From contig QHXR01000016.1 of NCBI GenBank assembly GCA_003223025.1, positions 127,365-191,364 on the forward strand: a stretch of DNA of 64,000 nucleotides, in the 5' to 3' direction. The DNA comes from Acidobacteriota bacterium. Its GTDB lineage: Bacteria; Acidobacteriota; Blastocatellia; Pyrinomonadales; Pyrinomonadaceae. The notes beneath the pieces were generated by a model. The model saw nothing but the letters and a program-made list of their open reading frames with translations. It was not told the DNA's origin and ran no database searches. Shown one piece after another: positions 18,886 through 28,511 of this stretch. The stretch's first letter is position 1; every line of letters starts with the position of its first letter. The translations under genes and the position numbers were made by a program.

Positions 18886-20892
18886 TTATCCGACGAGAAA
18901 GTGCAGCGTCGTGTCTCCGATCCGAAGCTTATCGCCGCTTGCAAGGACGTGCGGCTTGTGCGGCACGAGGCGGAACGAATCGAGCGCCGTAGAAGCGACC
19001 ACCGTACCATTCGAAGATCCGAGATCCTCAACCAAAAAACTGCCGCCTTCGCGCCAGATCCGAGCGTGTCGGCGCGAGATCTTCGTCTGCGGATCATATT
19101 TCGAGAGATCCACTTCGGGAAAAATGTTCGACATCGGGTCGCGGCGTCCGACGAGATTCTCATCCTTTTGAAGCGAGAATGTCGGCGTCGAAAGGTCGCT
19201 TGTACCCTCAACCATTAGTTTCGCGGTCGGCGCTCCCGATCTCGTATAAATTTCCGAGTGGACGCCCTGCTGAGCGATCGGCTGCTTGGCACCGCAAAAC
19301 GCGCAGAACAGATCGGTTGCGACGATCCGCTGTCCGCAGAATCCGCAGAACACGGATTGATTCTCGAGACTGATCGACGCCGGGACCGCTGTAACTCCAT
19401 AAGTCACATTTCCCGTCCGTAGATTTTCGAGATGCTCTTCGAGAATCGCCTTCATCTCGGCCGCCGAAGCGAATCGAGCGTCGGAGTTATATTCGACGGC
19501 ACGCATGATGATTCGCTCGATCTGATCCGAAAGCTGCGAATTGATCTGACGCGGACGCGGATTCTTCTGAAAATCAAAAATGAGCAGTGGATTGCTCTGC
19601 GGATCCGCACCGGTTAGCAGATGAAAAATTGTCGAGCCGAGACTGTACACATCCGAACGCGGCTCGACGTTTCCGCTGAAAAGCTCGGGCGGTGCATAAC
19701 CCATCGTCCCGACGGCCGTTACGCCCTTCTCTTCTTTTTGACTTATCGAACGCGCGATGCCGAAATCGATCAGCATGATGCGGCCGGAATTTCCATCGAT
19801 CATTATGTTCGACGGTTTCAGGTCGCGATACACGATGGTCGAAGGCTGGTTGTGAAGATAGTCGAGCACATCCGTGATCTGTATCGCCCACTGCGTGATG
19901 CTTCTTTCGTCAACCTTTCCCTCCGGGGCCGACCGAAGCCGCGATGACAGGTCGCCGCCGGAGATGTATTTCATCACCAGATAGAAGCGCCCTTCGTCGG
20001 CATCGTAGAAATAATCGTAGATCGTCGGTATCGAAGGATGATCGAGCGTCGATAGGATCATCGACTCTCGCTTGAAGTCGTTGATCGCTTTTTCCTGTTG
20101 CTCTTCTTCGATGTGCGACTGGACCATCTCCTTTACGGCGCGAAGAACGCCGCCAAGATTGTTGTCGCTCGCGAGATAAACTGCACCCATTCCGCCGCCG
20201 CCGATCTTGCGAACGATCTCGTACCGGTTATTAAGGATCGTTCCTTCAGTCAACGGTTTGAGTTTCGTACCACGTTTACCATCCGTATCGGGGCGACCGA
20301 TGTTGGGCTCGGTGTAAGCCTTCGATTCGACGTTTGTCGGTTCCGAAAGAACGGCGGGGACCGGAGCATCGGGGATGGGGCCGGAAATGCCCTGGATCAT
20401 CGTATCCGTGTCCTCCGGCGCTTTTGGTTCCATGATCCGAACAGAATCGTACATCGACTTTGGCTGCTCGGGCTCCTGCAATTCCTCGAGCGGTCGGCCG
20501 ATACCCGCGTCGTCGTACGTAGGTCTCGCGTCGAACAGGTCTGGTGCCTCGCTCGGCTTTCGATCCTCTTCCGGTTCGGATTCGGATTCGGATGCGATCT
20601 GAGGCACCGGCTCTTCGGCGGTCTCCTCTTCATCCTCGAAAACCGGAAGCTCTAGCTCGTCCATCACATACTCGGAGGTCGGCTCAGGTATGGCGTTACT
20701 GGCGGTGGAATCAAAATCTGCAAGAATCGCAGGGATCGGGATGTCGGTCATACTCGGCTCGGTCGTCGCGTTCGAGTTTACCTCCGGCACGTCCGCAGGC
20801 GGCTCGGGGACGGCCTCTCGTTTTGCTCCGCAGAACGGGCAAAATAAATCGTTCTCCCCAAGCTGAGAGTTGCATTCGTGACAACTGGCCAT
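18886..20892 (-). CDS. Zinc-ribbon/Ser-Thr kinase/zinc-ribbon/FHA fusion protein
   Basis: 668 residues. An N-terminal zinc ribbon (CHEC...CPFC, residues 4-21) and a long acidic, Pro/Glu-rich linker to about 215. Hanks-type kinase about 225-485 (GGGGMGAVY, RAVKEM lysine, YRDLKPSNIM, IDFGIAR). A second zinc ribbon (CGFC...CAFC, about 517-537) and a C-terminal FHA domain about 580-668 (VGRRDP, SRRHARI, LGSSNGTVV). The catalytic-loop His is replaced by Tyr (YRD), while Asp, Lys and Asn are kept, so activity is still likely. The FHA domain could bind autophosphorylated threonines. It is the second gene of the FHA-kinase-RDD-phosphatase operon. Confidence 0.93.
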   Translation of the reverse strand: MASCHECNSQLGENDLFCPFCGAKREAVPEPPADVPEVNSNATTEPSMTDIPIPAILADFDSTASNAIPEPTSEYVMDELELPVFEDEEETAEEPVPQIASESESEPEEDRKPSEAPDLFDARPTYDDAGIGRPLEELQEPEQPKSMYDSVRIMEPKAPEDTDTMIQGISGPIPDAPVPAVLSEPTNVESKAYTEPNIGRPDTDGKRGTKLKPLTEGTILNNRYEIVRKIGGGGMGAVYLASDNNLGGVLRAVKEMVQSHIEEEQQEKAINDFKRESMILSTLDHPSIPTIYDYFYDADEGRFYLVMKYISGGDLSSRLRSAPEGKVDERSITQWAIQITDVLDYLHNQPSTIVYRDLKPSNIMIDGNSGRIMLIDFGIARSISQKEEKGVTAVGTMGYAPPELFSGNVEPRSDVYSLGSTIFHLLTGADPQSNPLLIFDFQKNPRPRQINSQLSDQIERIIMRAVEYNSDARFASAAEMKAILEEHLENLRTGNVTYGVTAVPASISLENQSVFCGFCGQRIVATDLFCAFCGAKQPIAQQGVHSEIYTRSGAPTAKLMVEGTSDLSTPTFSLQKDENLVGRRDPMSNIFPEVDLSKYDPQTKISRRHARIWREGGSFLVEDLGSSNGTVVASTALDSFRLVPHKPHVLASGDKLRIGDTTLHFLVG

Positions 20893-20920
20893 TATTTAAT
20901 TTCGAGGTCGCGTAAACTTG

Positions 20921-21499
20921 CTAGCTATTAATATGAAAACGTAAAAAAGTCTTCCCGACGATTATCTCGTCGCCCTCGGTCAAAACCTGCGGGCTTCCCG
21001 GCAGAAGCCTTCGTCCGCGATTAACGAACGTTCCATTTGTCGATCCCAGATCTTCGATCATGTACACGTTGTTCCGGTAGATGATCCTTGCGTGACGACG
21101 CGACACCTTCGCGTCCGTATCGTGTGCGTCGAGATCGACGTCGGGAAAAATTCCGTTGTCCGCATCCCAGCGACCGATGTACGTCTCTTCAGACGAAAGA
21201 AGAAAATCAGTATCAGCCGCTCCACCGCGCTCTATCGTTAAGCGAGCATGAGATCCCTTTTTCTGTTCCGCACTTTCGAATGACTTGCTCCTCTCCGCCG
21301 CGACCTTGTCGACGAGCGGCGGAATGCCGACCGACGTAATATTCGAAATCCGCACACCCGGATTGCTCGCGACCGGAGGAACGTAACTCGGTACACGTGA
21401 TTTATCGCTGTTCGTCGACACGACCAGACGCGTTCCGCATTCCTCGCAGAATTGCGAGCGGTCAAGATTTTCTCTTCCGCAGGACTGACAATTGATCAT
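20921..21499 (-). CDS. Zinc-ribbon plus FHA domain protein
   Basis: 192 residues from the ATG at 21499, chosen because the zinc ribbon begins right there (MINCQSCGRENLDRSQFCEE); the longer frame upstream is not conserved-looking. C-terminal FHA domain about 100-192 with IGRWDADNG, SRRHARI and EDLGSTNGTFVN, very similar to the FHA domain of the kinase encoded 28 bp downstream. It is probably a phosphothreonine reader or kinase substrate, and the first gene of the leftward operon. Its promoter should lie in the 233-bp divergent region shared with the adaptor gene at 21733. Confidence 0.9.
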   Translation of the reverse strand: MINCQSCGRENLDRSQFCEECGTRLVVSTNSDKSRVPSYVPPVASNPGVRISNITSVGIPPLVDKVAAERSKSFESAEQKKGSHARLTIERGGAADTDFLLSSEETYIGRWDADNGIFPDVDLDAHDTDAKVSRRHARIIYRNNVYMIEDLGSTNGTFVNRGRRLLPGSPQVLTEGDEIIVGKTFLRFHINS

Positions 21500-21732
21500 C
21501 GTTAGGATACGGCCTACAGGGTAAGAGAATATTACCCCTAAACCGAGTTGTTCGTAAATCGTAAATCGACGGTATCTAAACGTCAAACGTTTCTAAATAT
21601 GGTAACTTCGACAGTTTTTTGAAACTATGAAAAGAATTAAGTCGTAGTATCGCTTTGACGCTGTAATATACTGGGCAGCAGCCCTAAAGTCTTTACTAAC
21701 CCTGAATAAACCTTAGAGAGGAACCCACTGGT

Positions 21733-23274
21733 ATGGCATTGAGCCGTAAAAGGAAAATCATTATCGGCAGTTCGATCGGCGCCCTGCTTCTCATCATTAT
21801 CATTGCAAGTATTTTTGCGACGAGAAGTGATACGCCTGAAGTCACGGTCGTAAAGATCGACGTGCGTCCGGAGCTTAAGTCGACTGTAACATCATCCGGC
21901 GAGGTTCGTCCGATCCAGTTCATGAATCTTACCAGCGAAGTGCAGGGCAAGATCGAGGACATCACGAAAAAAGAAGGCGACGTCGTTCAGAAAGGCGAAG
22001 TCCTCGTGCGGCTGGATCCGAATCAGTTAGAATCCGGTGCGGATGCTCAGTTAGCCGCGTATCAGTCGGCGCAAGATGAAGTGCGCTCTTCGCAGTCGCA
22101 GGTGGATGCGGCGCAGAACGGACTCGCTCAAGCTCAACAGGGATTGAATCAAGCCGAAGTCGCGGTTGAAAATGCTCGCCAGTCGGTGATCACATCGCAG
22201 ACCGAGGTCGACCGCGCACAAGTTGAGCTGACGGCGGCGACGCGTGAATTAAAGAGAAACGAAAAACTACTCGAGAGTGGCGTGGCTTCTCGAAAGGAAT
22301 ACGACGAAGCAAAGGATCGTGTCGATAACGCCACGGCCGCGTTGAGCACCGCGAGGGCTCGTCTCGAATCGTCGCGTATTTCTATCAAGGATTCGCAAGC
22401 ACGTGTCGCGACGCAGCAGGTCGCCGTACGAGATGCCCGACGCGCCGTCGAGTCTGCCGGAATCGGTGTCAGCTCGAGCCGCTCGCGTGCCGAGCAGCAG
22501 GCCGCGATGCTTCGCGGTCAGCGTAACCAGCGTGACAAAACTGTCGTGATCGCACCGATCAACGGAGTGATCGCGGAAATTCCGTCGAAGGTCGGGACGT
22601 TCGCGGTCGCGGGTCTTTCGACTACCGCTCTGATGACGATCGCCGACATGTCTTCGATCAATGTCGAGGTCAAGGTCGATGAGACCGAGATCGATAAAGT
22701 CGCTGTCGGACAGAAAGCGAAGATCAAAGTCGACGCATTCGGCGATAAAGAATTGGAAGGCGAAGTCCTTCAGAAGACACCGCTCGCGGTCGGAAAATCG
22801 CAGACAAGCGGCGGACTGTCAGTTAACATCAACGTTCAGGAAGCGAAAGAATTTCGTGTCGTGATTCATCTGACAGACCTTTCGCCTGAGATGCAGGTCG
22901 GACTTCGTCCCGGAATGAGCGCGACGGCGACGATCACGACGGATACGGTCAAAGAAGTTATAGCGGTTCCGCTTCAGGCCGTCGTAGAGAAGAAGCCGGA
23001 AGGCTCGCCTTCACCGGAAGGACCTGCGGCTGCCGCGACGCCGGCTGACAAACCGAAACCGATCAAGGGCGTTTACGTTCTTGATGGTAATAAGGCAAAA
23101 TTTGTCGCGGTGGAAACCGGTATCACGGGTGAGTCGGATATTCAGATCCTCTCCGGTCTATCGGCAGGGCAAGAAGTCATAACCGGGCCGAGCCGGATCC
23201 TGAATACGCTCAAGGAAGGAGCGATCGTAAAACGTCAGGAAAAGAAAGAAGGCGAGAACGCCAATAAGTCGTAG
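21733..23274 (+). CDS. MacA-like periplasmic adaptor (HlyD/RND membrane-fusion family)
   Basis: 513 residues, preceded by a GAGAGGAA ribosome-binding site. One N-terminal membrane anchor ([21 protein letters not shown]). A lipoyl-like half (about 60-105) and a long Gln/Ala-rich coiled coil (about 105-240, [17 protein letters not shown] and repeats). A second lipoyl half with [13 protein letters not shown], then a beta-barrel/membrane-proximal region and a Pro-rich insertion near 420-440. Such adaptors join an inner-membrane ABC pump to an outer-membrane channel. It is the first gene of the operon with the ATPase and permeases downstream. No TolC-type gene is in the window. A palindromic repeat starts at the stop codon. 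Confidence 0.92.
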   Translation: MALSRKRKIIIGSSIGALLLIIIIASIFATRSDTPEVTVVKIDVRPELKSTVTSSGEVRPIQFMNLTSEVQGKIEDITKKEGDVVQKGEVLVRLDPNQLESGADAQLAAYQSAQDEVRSSQSQVDAAQNGLAQAQQGLNQAEVAVENARQSVITSQTEVDRAQVELTAATRELKRNEKLLESGVASRKEYDEAKDRVDNATAALSTARARLESSRISIKDSQARVATQQVAVRDARRAVESAGIGVSSSRSRAEQQAAMLRGQRNQRDKTVVIAPINGVIAEIPSKVGTFAVAGLSTTALMTIADMSSINVEVKVDETEIDKVAVGQKAKIKVDAFGDKELEGEVLQKTPLAVGKSQTSGGLSVNINVQEAKEFRVVIHLTDLSPEMQVGLRPGMSATATITTDTVKEVIAVPLQAVVEKKPEGSPSPEGPAAAATPADKPKPIKGVYVLDGNKAKFVAVETGITGESDIQILSGLSAGQEVITGPSRILNTLKEGAIVKRQEKKEGENANKS

Positions 23275-23339
23275 TTTTGAGTACCTCCTTTAGGCGGCTA
23301 TACGCCGCGAAGAGGCCGACTGAAGGCGGGACTCAAAAC
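23274..23339. repeat. Palindromic repeat, GTTTTGAGT...ACTCAAAAC (copy 1)
   Basis: Outer arms GTTTTGAGT and ACTCAAAAC, with inner TTTAGGCGGC / GCCGACTGAAGGCGG blocks, sit between the adaptor and ATPase genes of one operon. A second copy is at 46622-46692. In a transcript this forms a stem-loop that could tune stability or relative expression of the two cistrons. Confidence 0.75.
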
Positions 23340-23363
23340 CAGGACTCAAAACGAAAACGTAGT

Positions 23364-24125
23364 ATGTACAGATTCATGGAAAACGAAACTGCAGTCGCTG
23401 AACCGGGCGTCGTCGCAACTAATGGATCCGCTCCCGATACGCGAACGCTCATTTCGATGCAGAACATCTGGAAAACCTACCAGATGGGTACGGAAGAGCT
23501 TCACGCGCTTCGAGATGTATCGTTCCATGTTGAGAAGGGCGAATACCTCGCGATCATCGGTCCATCCGGTTCCGGTAAATCCACATTGATGAATCTCATC
23601 GGCTGCCTCGATTCTCCATCGAGCGGACAATATTGGATCAACGGTCATCTTGTTTCGGACATGACGGACGACGAGCTGGCTCGCATTCGGAACAAAGAGA
23701 TCGGATTCGTTTTTCAGACTTTCAACCTTCTTGCCAGGGCGACGGCTCTTCACAATGTCGAGCTTCCGTTGATCTACGCCGGTATGCGTGCCGGCGAGCG
23801 TCACGAGAAGGCACAGGCGGCACTAGCGTCCGTCGAGCTCGGCGACCGCGTCATGCACCGTCCGAACGAGCTTTCAGGTGGACAGCGACAGCGCGTCGCG
23901 ATCGCACGTGCTCTTGTAAATCATCCGTCGATCCTGCTCGCCGATGAGCCGACGGGTGCACTCGATTCTAAGACAAGCGTCGAGATCATGGCACTGTTCG
24001 AAAAGCTTCACGCCGAAGGCAACACCATCATCGTCGTCACGCACGAGCACGAGGTCGCCGAGCGAGCTCATCGCGTCATAACCATCCGCGACGGACAGAT
24101 CGAAAAAGACGAGAAGATCAAATGA
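23364..24125 (+). CDS. MacB/LolD-type ABC transporter ATP-binding protein
   Basis: 253 residues from the ATG at 23364; a 12-bp-downstream ATG (23376) is an alternative. The upstream TTG at 23277 lies inside the palindromic repeat and is rejected. Motifs: Walker [11 protein letters not shown]-loop FVFQTFNLL, signature [16 protein letters not shown], Walker [15 protein letters not shown]-loop VVTHEHEVA. These are typical of MacB/LolD/FtsE-like ATPases that power mechanotransmission rather than classical transport. The last codons overlap the next gene by 4 bp (ATGA), indicating translational coupling. Confidence 0.93.
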   Translation: MYRFMENETAVAEPGVVATNGSAPDTRTLISMQNIWKTYQMGTEELHALRDVSFHVEKGEYLAIIGPSGSGKSTLMNLIGCLDSPSSGQYWINGHLVSDMTDDELARIRNKEIGFVFQTFNLLARATALHNVELPLIYAGMRAGERHEKAQAALASVELGDRVMHRPNELSGGQRQRVAIARALVNHPSILLADEPTGALDSKTSVEIMALFEKLHAEGNTIIVVTHEHEVAERAHRVITIRDGQIEKDEKIK

Positions 24126-24829
24126 TCCACGGACTGCCGGCATATGTTCCGGTAGTCTTTATCCTGACCACGCTGTTTACGGTCGGAATCTTTTTCTACG
24201 CCATCTTCCGGGCGGGCATTCACTCGAGCCCTGCGAAATTTCTAATCGCATTCACGTCGATCTGGCTTGTAGTTCAAGCAGTTCTTGCCTCCAATGGTTT
24301 CTTCCAAAACTTCGATGTCGCTCCGCCTCGGACGTTCGCGTTCGGGCCACTGCCTTTCTTCGTTCTCACTTTTGTATATCTCATCTTCGCTAGGAAATTT
24401 CTTACCGAGCTTCCGCTGACTGTCCTGACTTGGATCCACATCATCCGCATCCCCGTGGAATGCTGTCTGCTCTGGCTATCGCAACATGGACTTGTACCCG
24501 TCGAGATGACATTCGAAGGACGCAATCTCGACATTCTCTCCGGCGTTACGGCACCCATCGTATTCGTTCTAGCTTTCCGCAAAGGGAGCTTGAATCGAAA
24601 TCTCTTGATCGTTTGGAACATAGCCGCATTGTGCCTGCTGACAAACGTCGTGACGATCGCCGTCCTCGCATTTCCTTCGAAGTTTCAAATGCTCGCCTTC
24701 GATCAGCCAAACATCGGCGTGACCTACTTTCCGTATGTCTGGCTTCCCTCGATCATCGTCCCGATCGTCTTCTTCTGCCATGCCGCTTCCCTGTACAAAC
24801 TTCTTGCGACCGAGCGTCACGCCTCGTAA
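24122..24829 (+). CDS. Unrecognised multi-pass membrane protein in the MacAB-like operon
   Basis: 235 residues, about seven hydrophobic helices (for example [68 protein letters not shown]). I do not recognise the family. It overlaps the ATPase gene by ATGA and is followed after 59 bp by the first permease gene, so it is co-expressed with the export system. It may be an accessory subunit or an unrelated passenger; there is no catalytic motif to argue from. Confidence 0.75.
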   Translation: MIHGLPAYVPVVFILTTLFTVGIFFYAIFRAGIHSSPAKFLIAFTSIWLVVQAVLASNGFFQNFDVAPPRTFAFGPLPFFVLTFVYLIFARKFLTELPLTVLTWIHIIRIPVECCLLWLSQHGLVPVEMTFEGRNLDILSGVTAPIVFVLAFRKGSLNRNLLIVWNIAALCLLTNVVTIAVLAFPSKFQMLAFDQPNIGVTYFPYVWLPSIIVPIVFFCHAASLYKLLATERHAS

Positions 24830-24888
24830 TTTGCGCCGATAAATAAACAATTTCCCGGAACTGACGTAGAATATCCAGCAGCACCCGA

Positions 24889-26124
24889 ATGGATTTCAGC
24901 GAAACATTAAAACTTGCGTTCTCGGCGATCTGGGCTCACAAGCTCCGGTCGTTTTTGACCCTGCTCGGAATGATCATCGGCGTCATGGCGTTTATGGTCG
25001 TCTTCTCGGTCCTGACCGGTTTCAATTCTTATATCGATGAAAAGATCGCCGGTATCGGATCGAACTCGTTCACCATCCAGCGTTTCAACTTCTCTGACTT
25101 TAAAGACACGGACACGATCGCCGAGGCTCAGCGTCGAAACAAAGAACTGACTTTCGAGGATCTTGAATTTATCCGGTCGCGTGCGCAGATCATCAAGAAG
25201 GTCGGTGCCAAGGCCGGCGGAAATCGTCGCGAGGTCAAAGTCGGCTCGACCGTCATGGAAGACGTGGTTGTCGATGGTGCAGAGCCTGTGATCGGCGAGA
25301 TCGAGAATATCGACATCCAGGAAGGGCGATACTTTACCGAATCCGAAAATAATAATTCGATGCGGGTCGCGTTCATCGGAACAGACGTCGTCGCAAAATT
25401 ATTTCCGCAAGGCGGAGCAGTCGGGCAGGAAATCACGATCCGTGGAATTCCCTATCGGGTAATTGGCGTCCGGGTCGCTAAGGGCACGGTGTTCGGGATG
25501 CCTCAAGATTCGTTCGTTCAATTACCGATAAAAACATTCGGATCGAACTTCGGAGGCTTTCGCGGAAATCGATATCTCTATTTCATCGCCACCGCGCCGT
25601 CGGACAAACAATTCAAGGACGCTGTGGACGAAGCGAGAATGCTTATGCGTCTCCGGCGAAAACTCGAAACCGGTGAGAAAGACACGTTCGGTATCGTCAC
25701 ACCCGACGCGATCTCGGGATTGCGCGACAGCATTTTCGGGACGACATTTATCGTGATCATGGTAGTGCCCTCGATCGCGTTAATGGTGGGAGCGATCGTG
25801 ATCATGAATATCATGCTCGTCGCCGTAACCGAGCGCACGAAGGAGATCGGTATTCGAAAAAGTTTAGGTGCACGACAGGGCGACATACTCAAGCAATTTT
25901 TGGCGGAAGCCGCGACACTCTCGGCGATCGGTGGAGTTATCGGGCTGATCCTCGCCGAGTTGATCGGCCTCGTCATCAGCGCGATGTTTCTCAAGACGCG
26001 AATACCGTGGTACGCGGCGGTCATTTCCATCGGCGTGTCCGCGACAGTCGGAATCGTCGCCGGGCTTTTCCCTGCCTGGAAAGCGGCACGTCTGGATCCG
26101 ATCGAGGCGCTTCGAGCAGACTAA
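24889..26124 (+). CDS. MacB-type ABC permease (first of two)
   Basis: 411 residues. N-terminal helix (FLTLLGMIIGVMAFMVVFSVL), a large periplasmic MacB_PCD domain about 45-280, then the FtsX-type C-terminal domain with three helices. It contains the conserved VTERTKEIGIRKSLGARQGDIL loop sequence (read as VTERTKEIGIRK followed by SLGARQ). It ends FPAWKAARLDPIEALR, standard for the family. With the separate ATPase it forms a split MacB-like pump; two permease genes in a row suggest a heterodimer. Confidence 0.93.
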   Translation: MDFSETLKLAFSAIWAHKLRSFLTLLGMIIGVMAFMVVFSVLTGFNSYIDEKIAGIGSNSFTIQRFNFSDFKDTDTIAEAQRRNKELTFEDLEFIRSRAQIIKKVGAKAGGNRREVKVGSTVMEDVVVDGAEPVIGEIENIDIQEGRYFTESENNNSMRVAFIGTDVVAKLFPQGGAVGQEITIRGIPYRVIGVRVAKGTVFGMPQDSFVQLPIKTFGSNFGGFRGNRYLYFIATAPSDKQFKDAVDEARMLMRLRRKLETGEKDTFGIVTPDAISGLRDSIFGTTFIVIMVVPSIALMVGAIVIMNIMLVAVTERTKEIGIRKSLGARQGDILKQFLAEAATLSAIGGVIGLILAELIGLVISAMFLKTRIPWYAAVISIGVSATVGIVAGLFPAWKAARLDPIEALRAD

Positions 26125-26129
26125 TATAA

Positions 26130-27392
26130 ATGGTCAAAGTTCTATCCAGCGGTTTTTACGAAAACCTTAAAATGGCGCTCGACACGCTGAAGAGCAATAA
26201 GCTGCGCTCGTTTCTTACGATCGTCGGTGTCGTCGTCGGCGTCATCACGGTGATGCTGATATCGTCGATCATCAGCGGCATCAACGTCACTATCGAAAAG
26301 CAGGTCGAGTCGTTCGGCACGCGGTCAATATTCCTATACAAATACAACATCGGGTTCTCGACGGGCCGTCGGTCGCAGGAAGAGCGGATGCGAAAGCCTC
26401 TTACGTTTGACGACGCGGAGGCGATCAAAGGACTCGCTTCGATCGAGACGGCCGTGCCGTTCCTCGACGTGTCGAATAATTTTTTTGGCGCGAAGGTTTT
26501 GGTAACGGGAGGTAACGGGAAATCGTCTTCGGCCGTCGCGCTCAAGGGGACGACACAGGAGATCGAGAAGACGACGAGCGAAATTCTCATCGAAGGGCGC
26601 TGGTTCTCGGATTCGGAAAGCAATGAAAAGGCGAACGTGTGTCTGATCGGGTCATCGGTCGTCGACAGTTATTTTCCGTTTGGGGATCCGATCGGCGAAT
26701 CGCTCGAGATCGGCGGGATGCCATTCCGTATCATCGGCGTGCTTCAAAAACGTGAGCAGTTATTCGGCGGCGGCGGAAACAATGATCAAAGCAACGTGAT
26801 CTATATGCCGATGGGCGCAGCCTTAAAGATCAAACCGAATGCGGACGATCTTTTCATCCTGGCTGTGGCACGCGAAGGCAAACTCGAGAAAGCAAAGGAT
26901 GACGTCCAGGACCTTCTGCGTGTCCGGCGTCAGGTCCCGTATGGAAAGCCGAATAATTTTTCGATGGAAACTGCCGCGAGCATCATCGATCAGTTTAAGG
27001 CGATCACCGCTGGTGTCGCGATCGCGATGGTCGTGATCTCATCGATCGGTCTTATGATCGGTGGTATCGGCGTGATGAATATCATGCTTGTCTCCGTCAC
27101 CGAGCGAACGCGGGAGATCGGAATTCGGAAAGCGATCGGTGCAAAACAGTCGGATATTCTGATGCAGTTTCTTATCGAGGCTGCGACCCTAACGGGATTC
27201 GGCGGGCTTTTGGGATTGCTTATCGGTTGGTTGTTGACGCTGCTGGTGAAGCTCTTCTTGCCGTCTTATGTTCCGCTTTGGGCTCCGGCTGTCGGATTCT
27301 TCGCCAGCGTCGGGATCGGTCTGATCTTCGGTCTTTGGCCGGCGTGGAAAGCGGCGCGTCTGGATCCGATCGAATCGCTACGATACGAATAA
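26130..27392 (+). CDS. MacB-type ABC permease (second of two)
   Basis: 420 residues, starting 5 bp after the preceding stop. Same architecture as its neighbour: N-terminal helix near 25-45, periplasmic core domain, FtsX domain with VTERTREIGIRKAIGAKQ and three C-terminal helices, ending PAWKAARLDPIESLRYE. A glycine-rich loop (LFGGGGNNDQ) in the periplasmic domain distinguishes it. It is probably the heterodimer partner of the previous permease. Possible cargo includes antibiotics, lipopeptides or lipoproteins; the sequence does not tell which. Confidence 0.93.
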   Translation: MVKVLSSGFYENLKMALDTLKSNKLRSFLTIVGVVVGVITVMLISSIISGINVTIEKQVESFGTRSIFLYKYNIGFSTGRRSQEERMRKPLTFDDAEAIKGLASIETAVPFLDVSNNFFGAKVLVTGGNGKSSSAVALKGTTQEIEKTTSEILIEGRWFSDSESNEKANVCLIGSSVVDSYFPFGDPIGESLEIGGMPFRIIGVLQKREQLFGGGGNNDQSNVIYMPMGAALKIKPNADDLFILAVAREGKLEKAKDDVQDLLRVRRQVPYGKPNNFSMETAASIIDQFKAITAGVAIAMVVISSIGLMIGGIGVMNIMLVSVTERTREIGIRKAIGAKQSDILMQFLIEAATLTGFGGLLGLLIGWLLTLLVKLFLPSYVPLWAPAVGFFASVGIGLIFGLWPAWKAARLDPIESLRYE

Positions 27393-27408
27393 CAATTCTC
27401 AAGTCCAA

Positions 27409-27581
27409 AGCACCAAAGGTGCAATGTAATTTAGCCAGGGTCGAAGGCCCTGGTCGAGCGAGAATCGATAAAAGCCGCAACGCGGCGGAGTAAATTACTC
27501 CGCCGCGTTGCGGCTTAATACTATGATCCGTGCTTACCAGGGCCTCCAGCCCTGGCTAAATTACTTTGCACCTTTGGTGCA
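27409..27581. repeat. Large palindromic element with perfect 22-bp core stem
   Basis: Outer arms: GCACCAAAGGTGCAATGTAA and on, TTTAGCCAGGG, and a GGCCCTGG block, repeated in inverse at 27536-27581. The centre, 27472-27516, is a perfect 22-bp inverted repeat around one base (AAGCCGCAACGCGGCGG onwards). It fills the gap between the rightward permease gene and the leftward YIP1 gene and could terminate both. There is no gene here. Confidence 0.85.
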
Positions 27582-27621
27582 GGTATTGAGTTCAGATACT
27601 CCCGAAAGGACCGTGTTCCGC

Positions 27622-28422
27622 CTAGACCGGATTCCCGGAGAAATACGCGCTGACGACCCTGAACATCGTTCCGACGAGTGCAAGGATGAAGACGATCGTC
27701 CAAGCCGAGCCCGTCGAGAGACGATTCGTGATTCGCAATCCGATCGCCGCCAGAATCCAACCCCAGATATAAAATACGTCGATCGTTCCGATCAGCGTCG
27801 TAAGCACCGGCATCGCTTTCCCATCGAAAAGAAAACCTAGATTCGCGTGGATGACGCCGCGTTGGCTTTGAGCCATGTCGATGTCATCCGCCGACTTTAT
27901 CGCCATCACGATGAAATTCGCGATCATCCCTACGATGGCGGGCGGCAGCGAAGAGTAGACCCACACCGACAAGGCGTGGAGGAATCCTCCCGTTCCGCCG
28001 AATGCTTTCGCGCCGGCCCAGTAGAGCAATCCGCCGATCAAGAGGCTCGCGAAAACGAAAAGCGGCATCACGAATCGGACGACCTTCTGGATGGTCATCT
28101 GCATATCGATCGCTTTCGTTTTTTGTTCGCCCGTCATCGAGCTTGCGTTCGGATTTTTGTCGATCTGTTCGGCAATGAAACTGCGAACACCCGAATCGCC
28201 GATCTTGTAATAGAGCCCGAAACTGTAAGCGGTGACAAGCAGACAAATGATGATCGCACCGATAACAAAACGAGGCTTGCGCTTCAGGTCCTCGAACGTT
28301 CGGCCGGGCTCGAAGAAAATATTCCCGATCGTTGCGAGCTCCGACATCTGGGGCTCTTCGGCCGGAGCGATCTTCTCGGGTGGTGGCGGTGCTTGCCACT
28401 CGGCACTTTCTGGATTTTGCAT
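27622..28422 (-). CDS. YIP1 family membrane protein
   Basis: 266 residues. A Pro/Glu-rich cytoplasmic N-terminus (about 1-30), then the Yip1-type start TIGNIFFEPGRTFEDLKRKP and five hydrophobic helices (for example FVIGAIIICLLVTAYSFGLY, FVMPLFVFASLLIGGLLYWA, WTIVFILALVGTMFRVVSAY). Bacterial YIP1 proteins have no established biochemical role. The upstream 89-bp gap to the oppF-like gene must contain its promoter unless it is read from that operon; all three genes upstream run the same way. Confidence 0.85.
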   Translation of the reverse strand: MQNPESAEWQAPPPPEKIAPAEEPQMSELATIGNIFFEPGRTFEDLKRKPRFVIGAIIICLLVTAYSFGLYYKIGDSGVRSFIAEQIDKNPNASSMTGEQKTKAIDMQMTIQKVVRFVMPLFVFASLLIGGLLYWAGAKAFGGTGGFLHALSVWVYSSLPPAIVGMIANFIVMAIKSADDIDMAQSQRGVIHANLGFLFDGKAMPVLTTLIGTIDVFYIWGWILAAIGLRITNRLSTGSAWTIVFILALVGTMFRVVSAYFSGNPV

Positions 28423-28511
28423 TTATTGTTCTCCTGTAAAGTCGCGCCGGTCTTGTCGGTACAACAACAAAGAGTGAAGAACGTCGCGCGTGATTGAAAT
28501 GACGCTTCTAA

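Noticed and set aside
23277-23363. N-terminal extension of the MacB-type ATPase from a TTG codon
   Set aside because: The extension is encoded by a palindromic intergenic repeat; the ATG at 23364 is close to the first conserved ABC sequence.
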